Source: JAGTVG01 sp963699805 (GTDB taxonomy: Bacteria > Bacteroidota > Bacteroidia > Cytophagales > Cyclobacteriaceae). Taken from it: a DNA stretch of 64,000 bases. The DNA lies in assembly GCA_963699805.1 (NCBI GenBank), contig CAVOVH010000005.1, forward strand, positions 1 to 64,000. The letters are read 5' to 3'. The translations under genes and the position numbers were made by a program. Every line of letters begins with the position of its first letter. Position 1 is the first letter of the stretch. Shown piece by piece: positions 42,217 through 51,352 of this stretch. The notes beneath the pieces are model-generated. The model was given only the letters and a program-made list of their open reading frames with translations. It had not been told where the DNA came from and ran no database searches.

Positions 42217-43574
42217 TGTTTATGTTCATTTTTAATGGTTTGAAAACTTTTCCAAAGGGAGGCGTTCATCCTGAGGAAAATAAAATCACAGCCGATCGTC
42301 CTATCGAAGTGCTGCCATTGCCGGGATCTGTAAGTATCCCCATCTCTCAGCATATAGGGGCTCCGGCCGTACCTGTTGTGGAAAGAGGTGAACAGGTAAA
42401 AACAGGACAGGTCATCGCGAAGACCGGTGGCTTTGTAAGTGCCAACATCCATGCAACCGTCAGTGGTAAAATAGCCAAGATCAGTGATGAAATGGATTCC
42501 AGCGGATACCGCCGGACCGCCATTATGATCCGTGCAGACAAGGAAGAACAATGGGCGGAGGGTATTGACACTTCCGATAAACTGATCCGTGAAATCCCCT
42601 ATAGCCGGGATGAAATCTTGCAGAAAATACTGAACGGAGGCATCGTAGGAATGGGGGGAGCTACTTTCCCTTCCCATATCAAATTGAATATCCCCAAAGG
42701 TAAAAAGGCCGATGTTCTGATCATCAATGGCGTTGAATGTGAACCCTACCTTACGGCTGATCACCGGCTGATGATTGAAAAAACGGAGGAACTGATCGTC
42801 GGAGTCCGTATCCTGATGATTGCCCTTGGTGTTGAAAAAGCCATCATCGGTATTGAAAATAACAAACCGGATGCCATTCAGAAAGTTTCATCACTGGCTA
42901 GGAATGAAAAGGGTATCCAGGTGGAGCCGCTTAAAGTTCAATATCCACAGGGTGGTGAAAAACAATTGATAAAAGCATTGATAAATCGTGAGGTACCTTC
43001 CGGGAAGCTCCCCATAGATGTAGGTACAGTGGTACATAATGTGGGTACTACTTATGCAGTGTACGAAGCGGTATTAAAAAACAAGCCCCTGATAGGACGC
43101 ATCGTTACGGTAACAGGTAAATCAGTAGAAAAACCCGGTAATTTTTTGGCAAGGATTGGTACGCCGGTAAGTCAGCTTATCGAAGCAGCCGGAGGTCTTC
43201 CTGAGCATGCAGGGAAAGTGATCAGCGGCGGGCCCATGATGGGTAAAGCTTTGAATGAACTGGATGTACCGGTCACCAAAGGTACCTCCGGGATCCTGAT
43301 TTTGGACGATGAGGAAGCCCATCGGAAACAAAGCAAGGTATGTATCAGGTGCACCAAGTGTGTGCAGGTCTGCCCCATGGGTCTTGAACCATTTTACCTG
43401 CAAAATTTGACCATGCGGGGTAATTTTGAAGAAATAGAAGTCAACCGGATATTGGACTGTATTGAATGCGGATCCTGTGCCTATATTTGCCCCTCCAACC
43501 GGGAATTGCTCGATTATATCCGGTTAGGTAAATCAACCCTAACAAATATCATTCGCCAAAGACAAAGAGTATAA
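42216..43574 (+). CDS. rnfC: Rnf complex NADH-side subunit RnfC
   Basis: A 452-residue soluble subunit carrying the NADH/FMN site. It has the N-terminal barrel-sandwich domain (FPKGGVHPEENK, and GFVSANIHATVSGKI), the GIVGMGGATFPSHIKL glycine-rich region, NGVECEPYLTADHRLM, and two [4Fe-4S] motifs (CIRCTKCVQVCP and CIECGSCAYICP). Length is usual for the compact RnfC form. The first Met (42216) overlaps the rnfB stop by one base; Met at 42222 is an alternative. Confidence 0.97.
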   Translation: MFMFIFNGLKTFPKGGVHPEENKITADRPIEVLPLPGSVSIPISQHIGAPAVPVVERGEQVKTGQVIAKTGGFVSANIHATVSGKIAKISDEMDSSGYRRTAIMIRADKEEQWAEGIDTSDKLIREIPYSRDEILQKILNGGIVGMGGATFPSHIKLNIPKGKKADVLIINGVECEPYLTADHRLMIEKTEELIVGVRILMIALGVEKAIIGIENNKPDAIQKVSSLARNEKGIQVEPLKVQYPQGGEKQLIKALINREVPSGKLPIDVGTVVHNVGTTYAVYEAVLKNKPLIGRIVTVTGKSVEKPGNFLARIGTPVSQLIEAAGGLPEHAGKVISGGPMMGKALNELDVPVTKGTSGILILDDEEAHRKQSKVCIRCTKCVQVCPMGLEPFYLQNLTMRGNFEEIEVNRILDCIECGSCAYICPSNRELLDYIRLGKSTLTNIIRQRQRV

Positions 43575-43577
43575 CCC

Positions 43578-44582
43578 ATGGAGACAAACTTACTGACCGT
43601 ATCTCCGTCACCACATATCCACCAGGTACAAAGCATTCCAAAGATCATGTATGATGTGGTGATCGCCTTGATACCTGCGTTTCTATTTTCAGTATACGTT
43701 TTTGGATTGGGGGCCCTGTTCGTTACCCTGGTGGCCATCTTATCATCCCTGTTCTTTGAATATGTCATTGCAAAATACATCCTCGGTAGAAAACCCGATA
43801 TTTTAGATGGTTCTGCCATCATCACCGGGATCCTGCTGGCCTTCAATGTGCCCAGTAATCTGCCACTCTGGATTGTCGTTATAGGAAGCCTGATAGCCAT
43901 CGGGATTGGAAAGATGTCGTTTGGCGGATTGGGAAATAACCCGTTTAATCCGGCCCTGGTAGGCCGTGTTTTCCTGTTGATTTCCTTTCCGGTTCAGATG
44001 ACTACCTGGCCAGTGCCTTTCGAAAACCGGATGTCATTGATCGATACGGTAACCGGGGCTACCCCACTGGCCATTATCAAAGAGGGTATCAAGAATGGGG
44101 AAAGCATGACCTCCCTGATGAAGCAGGTGCCATCCTACCTGGATTTTCTGATCGGCTCTCAATCCGGAAGCTTGGGTGAAATATCGGCACTTTTTCTCAT
44201 TGTGGGATTTATTTATCTTTTATATCGCAAAGTGATCACCTGGCATATCCCAGTCACCATCATTGCCACCATTTTTATCTTTTCAGGCATATTATGGTTC
44301 GCCAACCCAGACCGGTTTATGGATCCATTGTTCCAGATTCTTACCGGAGGGGCCATGCTGGGTGCCATTTATATGGCAACCGACTATGTTACTTCCCCCA
44401 TGACCATCCGCGGCATGTATATTTTTGCGATCGGTATTGGGGTGATCACTGTACTCATCAGGTTATTTGGCGCGTATCCGGAGGGCGTTTCCTTTGCAAT
44501 TTTGATTTTAAATGCATTTGTTCCCCTGATCAATAAATATGTCAAACCAAAACGTTTCGGCGAAAAAGTAAAAAATGGCTAA
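43578..44582 (+). CDS. rnfD: Rnf complex subunit RnfD
   Basis: A 334-residue polytopic membrane subunit with covalently bound FMN. The attachment site is T162 in TGATPL, with the conserved block FGGLGNNPFNPALVGR before it and MATDYVTSPMT after. About nine membrane helices can be counted. It receives electrons on the inner side and passes them with RnfG across the membrane while ions are pumped. The start at 43578 comes three bases after the rnfC stop and the end overlaps rnfG by eight bases. Confidence 0.97.
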   Translation: METNLLTVSPSPHIHQVQSIPKIMYDVVIALIPAFLFSVYVFGLGALFVTLVAILSSLFFEYVIAKYILGRKPDILDGSAIITGILLAFNVPSNLPLWIVVIGSLIAIGIGKMSFGGLGNNPFNPALVGRVFLLISFPVQMTTWPVPFENRMSLIDTVTGATPLAIIKEGIKNGESMTSLMKQVPSYLDFLIGSQSGSLGEISALFLIVGFIYLLYRKVITWHIPVTIIATIFIFSGILWFANPDRFMDPLFQILTGGAMLGAIYMATDYVTSPMTIRGMYIFAIGIGVITVLIRLFGAYPEGVSFAILILNAFVPLINKYVKPKRFGEKVKNG

Positions 44583-45153
44583 AAAGGAATCTACATTTTT
44601 TAACATGCTTATCACGCTGTTTATCGTCACCCTGGTGGCCTCAACAGCATTGGCATATGTTTACGAAATCACTAAAGAACCGATTGCAATGGCAAGGCTG
44701 GCCAAGAAACTGGCCGCCATCGACAAGGTAGTTGGCACGTATGATAACAATCCCGTGGACGACATGTATACCATTCCCGCCTCGACGGGTTCTGATAGTC
44801 TTGAAGTATATCCGGCACGAAAAAATGGCGAATTGGTAGGAGCAGCCATTCGGTCATTCTCGAAAAATGGATACGGCGGATTGGTTTCGATCATGGTGGG
44901 CATCAAGCCGGATGGAAAAATAGAAAATGTTGCAGTGATCGAGCATAAAGAAACACCCGGACTGGGCAGTAAAATGTCAGATCCTTCATTCAAGGATCAA
45001 TTTATGGATCTTGACCCGTCCAAAGTTACCCTGAAGGTCAAAAAAGATGGTGGAAACATAGATGCCATTACAGCCGCCACCATCAGTTCACGGGCTTTCT
45101 GTGATGCCGTGGAAATGGCGGTTGATAGTTATGAGAAAGGAGGATCAAAATGA
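44575..45153 (+). CDS. rnfG: Rnf complex subunit RnfG
   Basis: A 192-residue subunit with one N-terminal membrane helix (about 10-29) and an external FMN-binding domain. The covalent FMN site is T169 in DAITAATISS; the family usually has SGAT here, so Gly is replaced by Ala next to the attachment Thr, probably a tolerated change. The block KETPGLGSKM is the family HxETPGLG motif. It overlaps both rnfD and rnfE, so translation is coupled. Confidence 0.96.
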   Translation: MAKKESTFFNMLITLFIVTLVASTALAYVYEITKEPIAMARLAKKLAAIDKVVGTYDNNPVDDMYTIPASTGSDSLEVYPARKNGELVGAAIRSFSKNGYGGLVSIMVGIKPDGKIENVAVIEHKETPGLGSKMSDPSFKDQFMDLDPSKVTLKVKKDGGNIDAITAATISSRAFCDAVEMAVDSYEKGGSK

Positions 45154-45731
45154 ATCAATGGAAAAATTTCAGCAAAGGTTTGATGCGGGAGAATCCGGTA
45201 TTTGTACTATTGCTGGGCATGTGCCCTACCCTGGGTGTAACCTCCACCGCCATCAATGGCATGGGGATGGGATTGGCCACTTTATTTGTATTATTGATGT
45301 CCAATATCGTGGTTTCCCTGGTCAAGGATTTAATCCCGGATAAAGTAAGGATCCCCTCCTTCATTGTGATCATCGCCACCTTCGTTACCATTGTGGATCT
45401 TGTGATGGCTGGATATCTCCCCACCCTGCACGAACAACTGGGTTTATTCATCCCCCTGATTGTAGTGAACTGTATCGTTCTAGGCCGGGCAGAAGCTTTT
45501 GCCTCCAAACAATCCTTCCTGTCCTCTTTAATCGATGGTTTGGGAATGGGTCTTGGTTTTACCTTCGCCCTGGTCCTGCTGGGGAGTGTCCGGGAAATCA
45601 TTGGAAGTCTTTCCATTTTTGGATATAAATTCTTAGAAGGTGATGGCATCCTCGTTTTTATTCTCCCTCCAGGAGCTTTCCTGGCATTGGGTTACCTGAT
45701 TGCCATCATGAATAAATTAAAAAAAGCGTAA
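45150..45731 (+). CDS. rnfE: Rnf complex subunit RnfE
   Basis: A 193-residue polytopic membrane subunit, paired with RnfA in the membrane core of the complex. Conserved blocks are NPVFVLLLGMCPTLGVT (with the Cys that helps coordinate the in-membrane cluster), VNCIVLGRAEAFA and GFTFALVLLGSVREIIG. Six membrane helices can be seen. Its start overlaps rnfG by four bases and rnfA follows after 10 bases. Confidence 0.97.
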   Translation: MNQWKNFSKGLMRENPVFVLLLGMCPTLGVTSTAINGMGMGLATLFVLLMSNIVVSLVKDLIPDKVRIPSFIVIIATFVTIVDLVMAGYLPTLHEQLGLFIPLIVVNCIVLGRAEAFASKQSFLSSLIDGLGMGLGFTFALVLLGSVREIIGSLSIFGYKFLEGDGILVFILPPGAFLALGYLIAIMNKLKKA

Positions 45732-45741
45732 GTAATAAGTC

Positions 45742-46314
45742 ATGGAATATATTATCATCATCATATCGGCGATTTTTATCAATAATATTCTGCTGGCCCA
45801 GTTCCTGGGAGTCTGTCCATTTTTGGGAGTATCCAACCGGTTGAGTACCTCCTTTGGCATGTCTGGTGCCGTCATTTTTGTAATGACCCTCTCCACCATC
45901 GTCACTTACCTGATCAATTATTTTATTTTACAACCCTTTAACATTACATACCTCCAGACCATCAGTTATATCCTGGTGATCGCTGCGTTGGTGCAAATGG
46001 TTGAGATCATATTGAAAAAGGTCAGCCCGGCACTTTTCCAGGCCCTGGGTGTTTATCTGCCGCTCATCACGACCAACTGTGCCATTCTGGGTGTTGCGAT
46101 CCTGGTGATCCAGAAGGAATATAATCTGATGGAGAGTGTTGTTTATGCCATTGGTACTTCTCTCGGCTTTGGATTGGCTTTGATTTTATTTGCCGGCATC
46201 CGGGAACATCTCGATCTGGCAGATGTACCTCAGGGAATCCGGGGTGTACCGGCCGCATTAATTGTCGCAGGATTATTATCCCTGGCATTTATGGGATTCA
46301 CAGGAATTGTGTAA
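45742..46314 (+). CDS. rnfA: Rnf complex subunit RnfA
   Basis: A 190-residue polytopic membrane subunit. Blocks typical of the family are FINNILLAQFLGVCPFLGVS and LITTNCAILGVAI, each with the Cys that binds the iron-sulfur site between RnfA and RnfE, and SLGFGLALILFAGIREHL. It is the last gene of the operon rseC-rnfBCDGEA, and the complex is complete. The operon order is that of Bacteroidota Rnf. The complex would couple ferredoxin oxidation with NAD+ reduction and Na+ or H+ transport. Confidence 0.97.
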   Translation: MEYIIIIISAIFINNILLAQFLGVCPFLGVSNRLSTSFGMSGAVIFVMTLSTIVTYLINYFILQPFNITYLQTISYILVIAALVQMVEIILKKVSPALFQALGVYLPLITTNCAILGVAILVIQKEYNLMESVVYAIGTSLGFGLALILFAGIREHLDLADVPQGIRGVPAALIVAGLLSLAFMGFTGIV

Positions 46315-46344
46315 ATTGTATACTAGAATTAAAAGGTGAGAAAA

Positions 46345-47328
46345 ATGATAAATCTGTCAGCCAAATATATGGGCTTAAATCTGAAAAATCCCATCATCGT
46401 TTCCAGTTGTAGTTTAAGCCACAGTGCGGAAGGTGTGAAAAGACTAGCGGATGCAGGCGCTGGAGCAGTGGTTTTAAAATCTTTATTCGAGGAACAGATC
46501 CTTTCTGATACGCATAAACTGGAGATGTCAGCCGAATCGGTGTCTCACCCGGAGGAAATCGATTATCTCCGGCAAATGGGGATGACCCACAAATCTGACG
46601 AATATCTGGAAATGATTGAAAAAGCCAAAGAAGCGGTTGATATCCCGATTATTGCCAGCATCAACTGTGTATCAGACAGTGCCTGGACTGATTATGCCAA
46701 ATATATAGAAGCAATGGGGGCGGATGGACTTGAACTGAACATTGCCCTGATGCCAAAGAAACTAGAAGAAAATCCTGAGGAAATTGAGGATAAAATGTGT
46801 CGGATCGTTGAAATCGTCAAACACAATATAAATATCCCCATCGCGGTAAAATTAGGACCTTACTTCACCTCCATTCCCAGGGTGGCCACCAGGATCAGAA
46901 AAAGTGGCGCCAGTGCATTGGTGCTCTTCAATCGTTTTTATCAGCCGGATATCGATATCCAAACTTTCGAATTCCAATCAAAGAACCGGCACTCCTCCCC
47001 GGGAGAAATGTACAATACACTCCGCTGGATTGCCATTTTATATAAAAAAATTGACTGCACCCTGGTAGCAAACACCGGCATTCATGATGGCGAAGCAGTC
47101 ATCAAACAAATCCTGGCCGGGGCCAATGCCGTTCAGATCTGTTCAACCCTGTATATAAACGGATTAAGCCAGATTGAAAATATGCTCTTTGACCTCCAGG
47201 AATGGATGAGAAGAAACGAATATGCCAGCCTGGATGAATTCAGGGGTCTCATCAGTCAAAAAAATGCTTTACAACCTGAATATTTTGAAAGACAACAGTA
47301 TATTAGGGCACTCGTTGGCGTTGAATAA
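46345..47328 (+). CDS. Dihydroorotate dehydrogenase-like FMN protein
   Basis: A 327-residue TIM-barrel flavoprotein of the dihydroorotate dehydrogenase superfamily. The pattern runs MINLSAKYMGLNLKNPIIVS at the start, VLKSLFEEQI, ASINCVSDSAW, LELNIALMP and a C-terminal phosphate site ANTGIHDGEAVIKQILAGA. It diverges from true PyrD in the orotate region, so pyrimidine synthesis is not assured; similar proteins are annotated DHOD-like in Bacteroidota. ATG 46345 is preceded by an AAAGGTGAG ribosome site, which excludes the GTG at 46336. It lies 30 bases after rnfA. Confidence 0.85.
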   Translation: MINLSAKYMGLNLKNPIIVSSCSLSHSAEGVKRLADAGAGAVVLKSLFEEQILSDTHKLEMSAESVSHPEEIDYLRQMGMTHKSDEYLEMIEKAKEAVDIPIIASINCVSDSAWTDYAKYIEAMGADGLELNIALMPKKLEENPEEIEDKMCRIVEIVKHNINIPIAVKLGPYFTSIPRVATRIRKSGASALVLFNRFYQPDIDIQTFEFQSKNRHSSPGEMYNTLRWIAILYKKIDCTLVANTGIHDGEAVIKQILAGANAVQICSTLYINGLSQIENMLFDLQEWMRRNEYASLDEFRGLISQKNALQPEYFERQQYIRALVGVE

Positions 47329-47339
47329 GATCAGATAAC

Positions 47340-47666
47340 ATGCTTGAATATATAAGAAACCTGTTAGGCTTAGGGAAAAAAAAAGAACTTATACGTGAAG
47401 CCATCAGACGTGGCGCTTATATTATCGATGTCAGAACTCCCCAGGAATATAAGATGGGACATATCCAGCAGGCTGTCAATATCCCACTGGACCAGATCAG
47501 AAAAAATTCAGATAAAATTCGAAAAATAGACAAACCAATAATCACATGTTGCCAGACAGGCAGTAGAAGTGGTCGGGCCAGATCAATCCTCAAAAGACAG
47601 GGAATTCCTGAAGTTTTGAACGGCAGAGGATGGATATCCCTCAGGGACCTGATCAAAGAAGCCTGA
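47340..47666 (+). CDS. Rhodanese-like domain protein
   Basis: A 108-residue single-domain rhodanese, a sulfur-transfer protein. The domain begins with YIIDVRTPQEYKMGHIQQAV and the active-site loop is CCQTGSRSGRA, where the second Cys corresponds to the persulfide Cys. No signal peptide. It starts 11 bases after the DHOD-like gene and is followed by a glycosyltransferase 2 bases after its stop, so the three form one unit behind rnf. Its sulfur acceptor is unknown. Confidence 0.88.
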   Translation: MLEYIRNLLGLGKKKELIREAIRRGAYIIDVRTPQEYKMGHIQQAVNIPLDQIRKNSDKIRKIDKPIITCCQTGSRSGRARSILKRQGIPEVLNGRGWISLRDLIKEA

Positions 47667-47668
47667 TC

Positions 47669-48736
47669 ATGAAAATTGCATTTCTTGCCCCCTACCCTTA
47701 TAACAGCGTAGCCTCCCAACGTTTTAGGTTTGAAGAATATTTTGATACACTCCAGAAAAAAGGCATAAAATATAACTTCTATTCTTTCTATACCTGGTGG
47801 GCGTTCGATGTACTATACAGGGAAAATCACATCATCAAAAAGATACTTGGAATCATCATAGGTTATTTCCGGAGATGTTTTCATCTTATAAAATGTGCCC
47901 CTGTAAATTATATCCTGATCCACCGGGAGCTGACTCCCCTGGGTCCTCCAATATTTGAATGGATTCTGATCTTTGCCTTTCGGAAAAAGATCATTTATGA
48001 TTTTGATGATGCCATCTGGAGATCCGATCATCCCACCCACAAAAAAAGGTTCTTGACCTTAAAATGGTATCGAAAGGTCGTATTCCTTTGTAAAAACAGT
48101 TACCGGGTTAGTGCGGGGAATCCATATCTTGCAGATTATGCTTCCCGGTATAATTCCAGAGTAACAATCAATCCTACAACCATCGATACCTCCCGGACTC
48201 ATTCAATGAATGTTTATCATCGGGAAGATTTGGTTACGATTGGCTGGACCGGATCACACTCTACCCTGAAATACCTGGAATTGATGCTCGCTCCACTGCA
48301 ACAGATCTTAATGAAGTTTAAACATACACGATTACTGATCATATGTAATCAGAAACCATCATGGGAATTAACCGGGATGGAGTTCTTGTATTGGAATAAA
48401 ACCACAGAATGGGAAGATCTGAGCCGCATTCACATCGGAATCATGCCATTGCCGGATAATCCATGGACCAGGGGAAAAGGAGGGTTTAAAATCCTGGAAT
48501 ATTTTGCATTGGGCATACCTTCTCTGGCTTCTCCGGTCGGGATCAATCCTGACCTGATCGACCATGGTAAAAATGGTTTTCTATGCATCCACGATGAAGA
48601 CTGGGTCCACTACCTGGATCAATTAATTAACGATCGTCCCTTACGTGAATCCATGGGTCTTGCTGGTAAAAAACTGGTAGAGGATCGATTTTCTCTTCAG
48701 TCTAACCTTGAAACTTTCCTTGGTCTTTTTGCATAA
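47669..48736 (+). CDS. GT4-family glycosyltransferase
   Basis: A 355-residue GT-B glycosyltransferase. The N-terminal strand KIAFLAPYPYNSVASQRFRFEEY starts the acceptor domain, IIYDFDDAIW is a typical GT4 second strand, and the C-terminal part has TIGWTGSHSTLKYL and ILEYFALGIPSLASPVG, the donor-sugar EX7E-like region. No membrane segments are certain. ATG 47669 is chosen since the open frame upstream lies inside the rhodanese gene. It may make surface polysaccharide. Its last 40 bases overlap the convergent membrane-protein gene. Confidence 0.88.
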   Translation: MKIAFLAPYPYNSVASQRFRFEEYFDTLQKKGIKYNFYSFYTWWAFDVLYRENHIIKKILGIIIGYFRRCFHLIKCAPVNYILIHRELTPLGPPIFEWILIFAFRKKIIYDFDDAIWRSDHPTHKKRFLTLKWYRKVVFLCKNSYRVSAGNPYLADYASRYNSRVTINPTTIDTSRTHSMNVYHREDLVTIGWTGSHSTLKYLELMLAPLQQILMKFKHTRLLIICNQKPSWELTGMEFLYWNKTTEWEDLSRIHIGIMPLPDNPWTRGKGGFKILEYFALGIPSLASPVGINPDLIDHGKNGFLCIHDEDWVHYLDQLINDRPLRESMGLAGKKLVEDRFSLQSNLETFLGLFA

Positions 48737-50025
48737 TACAGGATTAAAAACAGTCCGATCAGGAAAAAAGGCATCACAGGGATCTTATACCTGACCAGTG
48801 AACCAAAATTATAGGTCGATATCCCAACAGCAAAAGAAAATGTAAGGGCAAAAAATAAACAGAAGGTAATGACAGGTTGCCTGAATATTTTACCAACGCT
48901 TCCTTTCCATAGCATCACAAAAATTACAAAAAGAAAAAACAGGAACAGCGTTAAACTCTCCAGTGCCGACAATGCCATGACCGGATTCCTTACTTCCCAG
49001 ACATAAGGCCGGAATAAAGTCACCCATATGGCCGGAATGGTCTTTTTAAGAATACCCGTGGCACTGTAATCAAAATCACCCAGGGTATAGGCCGAACCTT
49101 CTTCCCGTAAACTAACATAAGTAAGCCAACGGGCGGTCGCTTCTGCCGTTTGGGTAAGATTCTCCAGGTTATATCTCCGGTTTTCCTCTCCGATTTCCCT
49201 GACAGTAAAATATCCGCTTCCCAGGAGAATGAAAAGTGAGACCGGTAAAACCATGATCTTGAGAACAAGATTCTGTACTTTTTTCATGTAAAGAACATAT
49301 AACCAGATCAATAAGGCTGGGATAAAACACAGTAAAATATAGATTTTGATTTCATAAATGATGAAAAAAGAAAGCAGCAGTATAAGAATAGATAAAATGA
49401 TATTTTTCCTGGCGATAAAAATAGAATGAAAGGCATAAATGGCCCAGCCCAAAGCCCCAAGTGTGATTGAATCCTTTAATATCCCCGAGCCCCAGAAAAA
49501 AACGGAGGGGATAAAAAAGATGGCCACGGCAAATTCCAGATGCAGTCGAGGAAACATTTTATAAAAAGAAGTATACATGGCCCACAAACCACTGAAGCTT
49601 AGGAGGGCAAAAAGGCAGGCAGTAGCTGAGTAAGTATGAAAGGTAAAGAGATCAAAGATACCCGCTACACGAACCACAAAATAGGAAGGCAGGTCATTAT
49701 AAAAAATGATTTTTGATGCGTATTCCCAGGTCTCAGGCACATATTCTCCCTGGGCAAAAATCAACCGGACTGCCTTTCCCGGCGAATCCAGAAAAGCTTC
49801 CCATATATAACGGCTACCCATATCGAAATAGGCAAAGGTATCCCCTCCCTTGTAATAGAATTGATAAATGAACCCCAGCGTAATGGCCCCGATGATTTTC
49901 AGGGTAAGCGCTGGCAAAAAATATTTCCGGATCGTTCTATCTGCAACATAATACCTTATAAAGTAGGCCATTATATAAATAAGGATCAAAAAGAGGGGAG
50001 TAACGATGAGATCTTTCAGTTCCAT
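48697..50025 (-). CDS. Polytopic membrane protein of unknown function
   Basis: A 442-residue protein with about ten to eleven membrane helices. It has a soluble loop region around residues 270-320 (REIGEENRRYNLENLTQTAE), a glycosyltransferase-39-like or O-antigen-related layout with an early YYKGGDTFAYFDMGSRY block. I do not recognise the family and no catalytic motif is sure. It begins at the base directly after the TPR gene stop, so the two are translated as a pair. The adjacent GT4 gene suggests a part in surface polysaccharide, but this is by neighbourhood only. Confidence 0.75.
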   Translation of the reverse strand: MELKDLIVTPLFLILIYIMAYFIRYYVADRTIRKYFLPALTLKIIGAITLGFIYQFYYKGGDTFAYFDMGSRYIWEAFLDSPGKAVRLIFAQGEYVPETWEYASKIIFYNDLPSYFVVRVAGIFDLFTFHTYSATACLFALLSFSGLWAMYTSFYKMFPRLHLEFAVAIFFIPSVFFWGSGILKDSITLGALGWAIYAFHSIFIARKNIILSILILLLSFFIIYEIKIYILLCFIPALLIWLYVLYMKKVQNLVLKIMVLPVSLFILLGSGYFTVREIGEENRRYNLENLTQTAEATARWLTYVSLREEGSAYTLGDFDYSATGILKKTIPAIWVTLFRPYVWEVRNPVMALSALESLTLFLFFLFVIFVMLWKGSVGKIFRQPVITFCLFFALTFSFAVGISTYNFGSLVRYKIPVMPFFLIGLFLILYYAKRPRKVSRLD

Positions 50026-51213
50026 CTACATTTCTTTCAACAAGGATCGGGCTCTTTTATGAACGGGTTCATTCCTTTTGGCATCTTTTTTCACTTTTTT
50101 AAAGTACTCCCTGGCCAATTCATCATTTCCTTCGTGGGAAGCTATTTGTCCGAGGGCAAGTAATGCATAGAGATAATATCCTGAATCAGTGGCATTTATG
50201 TTTTCAGCAAATTCCACCGTCCTTAAATAATAATATTTTGCCTGGTCGAAATCTCTCCGTTGTTCGTTGATCTGTCCAAGATAAAAACTGGCATATCTCC
50301 CTGTGATATCATCATATCCTACCTGGCCACTGTCTATTCGGCTCATGATCTCCTTTGAAACCTCTTCTGTTGCGTTTAATTGACCTGTCGAATACAGCAA
50401 CCGGGCATAAAATCTATGAAAATAGGAATTATCAGGAAATGTATGATTCAAATATTCGGAAACCTGTAAGGCACTTGGTAAGTCATCCTCCTCGGAGGTA
50501 AGGATCCGCATTAAAAAATACTGTGCTTCTGTCCTTGTATAAAATGCATTCCTTGCAACATGACGGAGCTGTTCCAATCCCAACTTTTTATCCCCCTTTG
50601 GGAAAAAGGCCATGATTGGCTTCAGCATCGGATAATTTTCAGGAATCCAGACAGAAAAATAATTAAAAAGTGCATCCCCGAAAAGAAGTTCAGGGCTCAA
50701 ATATCCTTTTTCCTTACAATCCTTCAGGTATTTCAATGAATTTTTCCCTGAAAAAGCTGCCTTGGTCCATTTTTTTCTTTCCGCGTACAACCTGCCCTGA
50801 AATCCATACCCGGCTGCCAGGAAAAAAGCGGATTCCACCCGGTATTGGGGTATTTCATACAGGTAGTGTGCACGCAGGAGGGCGGTATCTATGTAAGCCA
50901 GAAAAGTTTCATCATACGCTTCATTATCAATGTTTATATTGATCTTCCACCATTCGTTCAAGGCAAGAAGAAAATAGGCCAGTGGATGATGCGGAAACTC
51001 TTCTTTCAACCGAATAAATTGCTTTTCCGCCTGATCGAATTTATAATTATACATGTCATTGATGGCCTGTGTGGTCTGAACCTGGATACTGATATTTTCA
51101 AGGAGAAGTACCTGAGTGGTGTCTTCATTAGCCGGATTATCGGCACAATAACTGGTGAGGCAGGCGAAATTAAGAATGGCTAATAAAACAAATATTCTTC
51201 CCATCAAATTCAT
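50026..51213 (-). CDS. Exported TPR-rich protein of unknown function
   Basis: A 395-residue protein with a signal peptide (MNLMGRIFVLLAILNFACLT, near C-A-D cleavage). The rest is helical with TPR-like pairs, for example YNYKFDQAEKQFIRLKEEFP, FYLGQINEQRRDFDQAKYYY and LGQIASHEGNDELAREYF. Such repeats bind proteins. The function is unknown; the gene is directly joined to the polytopic membrane protein downstream (stop next to start), suggesting they work together. Confidence 0.8.
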   Translation of the reverse strand: MNLMGRIFVLLAILNFACLTSYCADNPANEDTTQVLLLENISIQVQTTQAINDMYNYKFDQAEKQFIRLKEEFPHHPLAYFLLALNEWWKININIDNEAYDETFLAYIDTALLRAHYLYEIPQYRVESAFFLAAGYGFQGRLYAERKKWTKAAFSGKNSLKYLKDCKEKGYLSPELLFGDALFNYFSVWIPENYPMLKPIMAFFPKGDKKLGLEQLRHVARNAFYTRTEAQYFLMRILTSEEDDLPSALQVSEYLNHTFPDNSYFHRFYARLLYSTGQLNATEEVSKEIMSRIDSGQVGYDDITGRYASFYLGQINEQRRDFDQAKYYYLRTVEFAENINATDSGYYLYALLALGQIASHEGNDELAREYFKKVKKDAKRNEPVHKRARSLLKEM

Positions 51214-51352
51214 TCAATAGTTTGATCCTTTCAAATAATTAACAAATATATTTTGAATTTATTGAATGTGGTCAATAAGATTCATAAGAATACATCCAAT
51301 ATTTGGAATAAATTGCTTTGTTTTTCAGCTATATTGTAATCATTATTGCAGC

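Noticed and set aside
42147..42764. 205-codon minus-strand frame opposite rnfB/rnfC
   Set aside because: Shadow of the rnfC 5' part; rnfC has clear motifs on the plus strand.
41227..46314. Nqr complex instead of Rnf
   Set aside because: RnfB with its four-Cys cluster and ferredoxin array is present and NqrF is absent; the order BCDGEA is that of Rnf.
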